Positions 34,206-37,052 of a stretch of 37,052 nt of DNA are shown in pieces. Within the stretch, counting starts at the first letter, position 1. Each line of letters opens with the position of its first letter. The stretch is from CAZIQY01 sp964541605. GTDB taxonomy: Bacteria > Desulfobacterota > Syntrophia > Syntrophales > UBA2185. Below the pieces are notes generated by a model that was not told where the DNA came from, ran no database searches, and saw only the letters and a list, made by a program, of their open reading frames with translations. The stretch spans positions 1 through 37,052 of the forward strand of contig CAZIQY010000027.1 in assembly GCA_964541605.1 (NCBI GenBank), read 5' to 3'. The position numbers and the translations under genes are program-made.

Positions 34206-34487
34206 TCATTTTCGCAGTTTTGATTTTCGATCACCTGCATGATTGTAGAATGTCCTTGTCGGTGCAAATTCACCGAGTTTATGTCCTACCATGTTCTCCG
34301 TGATGAAAACCGGTATAAACTTCTTCCCATTATGTACTGCAAAGGTCTGCCCTATCAATTCAGGGGTAACGGTGGAACGGCGGGACCATGTCTTTATGAC
34401 ACTCTTGCTTCCCGCATCCTCAGCTTTCCTGACCTTTGCTATCAGCTTATTACTTATGTACGCCCCCTTCTTAATTGAACGTGCCAC
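34206..34487 (-). CDS. rpsS: 30S ribosomal protein S19
   Basis: A 93-residue S19 of the 30S head. MARSIKKGAYISNKL, the TWSRRSTVTPELIG block and the ending THAGDRK-like NHAGDRKSKLRK are standard. It starts at GTG, only 3 nt after the rplB stop, with gagg in the rplB end as ribosome binding site. Confidence 0.96.
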   Translation of the reverse strand: MARSIKKGAYISNKLIAKVRKAEDAGSKSVIKTWSRRSTVTPELIGQTFAVHNGKKFIPVFITENMVGHKLGEFAPTRTFYNHAGDRKSKLRK

Positions 34488-34490
34488 CTT

Positions 34491-35312
34491 TTAACCTCTT
34501 CTCTTCACAATATATTTATCAGTATTTTTATTTTTTCGTGTCTTATGCCCCTTGGTCGGAATTCCCCACGGGCTACAAGGGTGCCGTCCTCCTGATGACT
34601 TGCCTTCCCCCCCTCCCATGGGATGATCCACAGGGTTCATGGCCACGCCGCGCACCTTGGAACGCCGTCCCATCCACCGCGACCTGCCCGCTTTACCGAT
34701 GCTTACATTCTCACAATCAATGTTACCCACCTGTCCAATGGTCGCCTTGCATCCAAGCAAAACCTTTCTTACCTCGCCGGAGGGGAGTCGAACCTGGGCA
34801 TATCCTTCTTCCTTGGCCATAAGTTGTCCATAGGTCCCTGCAGATCTGATCATCTGCCCTCCCCGGCCTATCTTGAGCTCAAGATTATGTACCAGGGAAC
34901 CTAATGGGATATTTTTCAGGGGAATGGTGTTTCCCGGCCTGATGTCCGCCTTCTCGCCGCTCATGACAAGATCCCCCACCCCCAATTTCAACGGGGCTAT
35001 AATGTATCTTTTCTCACCATCAAGATAATGCAACAGAGCGATACGCGACGTTCGATTCGGATCATACTCGATCGATGCTACTTTGGCTGGAATATCGGTC
35101 TTATCACGTCTGAAATCAATCAACCTGTACTTTCTTTTGTGGCCTCCTCCGATATGCCGGCTCGTGATTCTCCCATAACTATTTCGCCCCCCTGTTTTTT
35201 TCAGAGGAGCCAAAAGACTCTTTTCAGGCACCGTTGAGGTAATCTCCTCAAAGTCCGAACATGTCTGAAATCTTCTACCCGGTGATGTGGGTTTATACTT
35301 TCTGATAGCCAT
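34491..35312 (-). CDS. rplB: 50S ribosomal protein L2
   Basis: A 273-residue L2 near the peptidyl-transferase centre. It shows the N-terminal KYKPTSPGRRF, the OB/SH3 domains, and the C-terminal NPVDHPMGGGEGKSSGG loop that holds the conserved functional His. Length equals that of E. coli L2. Confidence 0.97.
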   Translation of the reverse strand: MAIRKYKPTSPGRRFQTCSDFEEITSTVPEKSLLAPLKKTGGRNSYGRITSRHIGGGHKRKYRLIDFRRDKTDIPAKVASIEYDPNRTSRIALLHYLDGEKRYIIAPLKLGVGDLVMSGEKADIRPGNTIPLKNIPLGSLVHNLELKIGRGGQMIRSAGTYGQLMAKEEGYAQVRLPSGEVRKVLLGCKATIGQVGNIDCENVSIGKAGRSRWMGRRSKVRGVAMNPVDHPMGGGEGKSSGGRHPCSPWGIPTKGHKTRKNKNTDKYIVKRRG

Positions 35313-35332
35313 CCAACGACATCCTTTTTCTC

Positions 35333-35620
35333 TTATACGCCTTCAAAGATTTCAATTCGACTTCCGGGGGCAAGGGTAACAATCGCCTTTTTCCACGCCC
35401 GCTTCTCACCCAGGATTTTCCCCACTCTTTTTTTCTTTCCGGAAACATTCATCACGCGAACATCCATCACTTTGACATTAAAGACTTTTTCAACTGCCTT
35501 CCCGATTTCAATCTTGTTTGCTCTGCGATTGACTTCAAAGACGTACTTGTTTTTTTCATCTCTTTCGATGGTACTTTTTTCCGTAACCAGCGATCTCTTA
35601 ATAATCCGATACATATCCAT
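35333..35620 (-). CDS. rplW: 50S ribosomal protein L23
   Basis: A 95-residue L23, docking site for trigger factor and SRP at the tunnel exit. IIKRSLVTEKSTI near the start and the KYVFEVNRRANKIEIGKAVE block are typical. Its ATG overlaps the rplD TAA by one base. Confidence 0.96.
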   Translation of the reverse strand: MDMYRIIKRSLVTEKSTIERDEKNKYVFEVNRRANKIEIGKAVEKVFNVKVMDVRVMNVSGKKKRVGKILGEKRAWKKAIVTLAPGSRIEIFEGV

Positions 35621-36243
35621 TATGACAACAATGCCTCTTCAATCATCCTGACAGATGGTTCTAAAATAACCACGTGATCATGGTTCAGCAGATCATATAC
35701 ATTAATGCCCTCTGATCTCATCATTTTGATACCTTTGAGATTCCTTGACGACTTTTCCAGAACCGGATTTGCTCTGTCCACTAAAAAAAGCGCTTTCTTC
35801 CACCCAAATCGGTCTGCAACCTCTTTGAATTTCTTCGTCTTGATCTCATCCATGGGAAAATCTTTGAGAATCAATACCCTCTCTTCTTTTAGCTTCATAC
35901 TCAGAGCTGAAACCAGGGCGAGTTTCTTGACCTTCTTCGGAACGGTGTAAGAATAGTCCCTCGGATGGGGTCCAAAGATAATCCCACCGCCCCGCCATAG
36001 TGGAGATCTGGTGGTACCGACCCTGGCCCTGCCTGTCCCCTTCTGACGCCACGGTTTCTTACCGCCTCCCCTGACTTCATGCCTCACCTTCGTCGAAGCA
36101 GTCCCACGCCTTTTGGAAGCCATTTGCATCTTCACGACTTCATAAATGGCAGTCTCGTTAATCTCTGCGCCGAAGACGGCATCACTCAGCTCGATCTCCG
36201 CTACCTTCTTATTTTCAATATCGTATACTCCGGTAACCGGCAT
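35620..36243 (-). CDS. rplD: 50S ribosomal protein L4
   Basis: A 207-residue L4, in E. coli also the autoregulator of the S10 operon. The extended loop with GGGKKPWRQKGTGRARVGTT (about 60-80) reaches into the tunnel. A GTG at 36252 would add three residues; the ATG at 36243 with ggagtgg upstream gives the usual family start and is preferred. Confidence 0.96.
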   Translation of the reverse strand: MPVTGVYDIENKKVAEIELSDAVFGAEINETAIYEVVKMQMASKRRGTASTKVRHEVRGGGKKPWRQKGTGRARVGTTRSPLWRGGGIIFGPHPRDYSYTVPKKVKKLALVSALSMKLKEERVLILKDFPMDEIKTKKFKEVADRFGWKKALFLVDRANPVLEKSSRNLKGIKMMRSEGINVYDLLNHDHVVILEPSVRMIEEALLS

Positions 36244-36264
36244 TTTGACCACTCCAAATCCTGA

Positions 36265-36897
36265 TTAACCACTCTTTTTTACGGATTGCTGTAGAAGAAC
36301 AATCCCGTTTTTGCAGCCCGGAACCGATCCTTTGATGAGAATCAAATTCCTGTCTGGCCTCACTCCCAAAACCAGCAGGTTCTGTATGGTTTTTCTCTCA
36401 TTTCCCATTTGTCCCGGCAGCTTTTTCCCCTTAAACACACGTGAAGGCTCGGCGCTTGCACCAATTGATCCGGGAGCTCTATGAAACATGGACCCGTGGG
36501 TTGCTCTTCCCCCTCTGAATCCATGCCTCTTGACACCGCCGGCAAAACCCTTTCCTGAAGTCGTCCCGACCACGTCCACATAATCGCCAACCTCAAAAAT
36601 ATCGGCCTGGAACTCCTGCCCAGGTTCATGGCTTCCGGTAACTGTCCTTATTTCCCGGAGGAAACGGAAAAACCCTTTATCGGCTTTCCTGAAATGGCCC
36701 TGAAGAGCTTTAGTGACGTTTTTCTGCCTGATCCGACCGTAACCCAACTGAATGGCCTCATAGCCATCGGTCGCTACGGTTTTCCTTTGAACGACCACAG
36801 AAGGTTCAACCTCAATAACCGTTACGGGAATTGCGGTTCCCTCTTCTGAAAAGATCTGTGTCATGCCTAATTTTCTGCCGATAAGTCCCTTTTTCAT
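36265..36897 (-). CDS. rplC: 50S ribosomal protein L3
   Basis: A 209-residue L3, an early assembly protein. KKGLIGRKLGMTQIFSEEG starts the protein; the central loop GFRGGRATHGSMFHRAPGS and KKLPGQMG, with its methylated Gln in other bacteria, are present. The frame is open 11 codons upstream from a TTG, but those residues do not fit the family. It is the first ribosomal gene visible on this strand; rpsJ, normally upstream, is not in the remaining 155 nt. Confidence 0.96.
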   Translation of the reverse strand: MKKGLIGRKLGMTQIFSEEGTAIPVTVIEVEPSVVVQRKTVATDGYEAIQLGYGRIRQKNVTKALQGHFRKADKGFFRFLREIRTVTGSHEPGQEFQADIFEVGDYVDVVGTTSGKGFAGGVKRHGFRGGRATHGSMFHRAPGSIGASAEPSRVFKGKKLPGQMGNERKTIQNLLVLGVRPDRNLILIKGSVPGCKNGIVLLQQSVKKSG

Positions 36898-37052
36898 TTT
36901 ATTCACACAATCTTCCGCATAAAATAACAATATACCCCACGGTGCTTAATGAATCATAACAGACGGACAAGCACATCCATTCTGTGTCTTCATTATCCTA
37001 AGCATAGACGCGTAAATATCTATAACAAAGATTGATAGGCCGTCAGTTTGAA
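36898..37052 (-). other. Leader region upstream of rplC
   Basis: No S10 coding sequence is found here. Weak promoter-like boxes (CTGACG and TATAGA about 16 nt apart on the minus strand near the window edge) are not convincing. The stretch may hold a leader of the ribosomal operon, or may be spacer after rpsJ lying outside the window. Confidence 0.35.

Noticed and set aside
36946..37005. 19-codon minus-strand frame upstream of rplC as a possible leader peptide
   Set aside because: No ribosome binding site and no regulatory hairpin pair; composition gives no sign of attenuation.
1..37052. Search for CRISPR arrays, transposases, phage genes, toxin-antitoxin pairs, tRNA or rRNA genes
   Set aside because: By reading, no spaced direct repeats, transposase motifs, integrase, cloverleaf or rRNA segments were seen; the window is core chromosomal DNA throughout.

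Overview
The window carries ordinary chromosomal core genes of a Gram-negative bacterium. A full lipid A/heptose gene set, LptD and an Skp/OmpH-type chaperone show an LPS-bearing outer membrane. The gene order (rplM-rpsI followed by argC and cysS; folC next to lptD; zinc-type S4, S14 and L24) and the sequence style suggest a deltaproteobacterium in the broad sense (Desulfobacterota), possibly close to Syntrophales. That placement is inference from gene content; no rRNA gene or database search supports it.

Region 1 (about 1-11.7 kb, + strand) is an LPS biosynthesis operon: ompH/skp, lpxD, lpxA, a Gfo/Idh/MocA oxidoreductase and a DegT-type aminotransferase (probable gnnA-gnnB), lpxB, msbA, lpxK, waaF, gmhB, waaC and a 56-residue Trm112-like protein. 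Most junctions from gnnA onward overlap or nearly touch; lpxK, waaF, gmhB and waaC are joined by three 4-nt stop/start overlaps. The gnnA-gnnB pair between lpxA and lpxB suggests that the cell makes UDP-GlcNAc3N and therefore a lipid A with a 2,3-diamino sugar and extra amide-linked acyl chains. fabZ and lpxI, often found in this kind of cluster, are absent, and lpxC, lpxH and kdtA are not in the window.

Region 2 (11.7-13.8 kb, + strand) is a 333-bp gap with a good sigma70-like promoter, followed by a nucleoside-recognition/gate-domain membrane protein and a PhzF-family protein. It meets cysS head-on with no base between the two stop codons.

Region 3 (13.8-22.3 kb, - strand) reads from right to left: a stand-alone EF-Tu domain II-like protein with its own terminator; a class II cyclic-nucleotide phosphodiesterase-like metallo-hydrolase, folC and lptD; rplM-rpsI with a promoter candidate and a strong terminator; then argC-cysS.

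Region 4 (22.3-37.0 kb, - strand) is the S10-spc-alpha ribosomal super-operon from rplC to rplQ, including secY, map, infA, rpmJ and rpoA, closed by a strong terminator. adk is missing between secY and map, rpsJ is not seen upstream of rplC, and at least ten of 29 genes start with GTG or TTG.

I found no clearly undescribed multi-gene system. The most useful leads are the probable GlcN3N-lipid A pathway, two inverted repeats inside ribosomal operons, and the small EF-Tu-domain protein.
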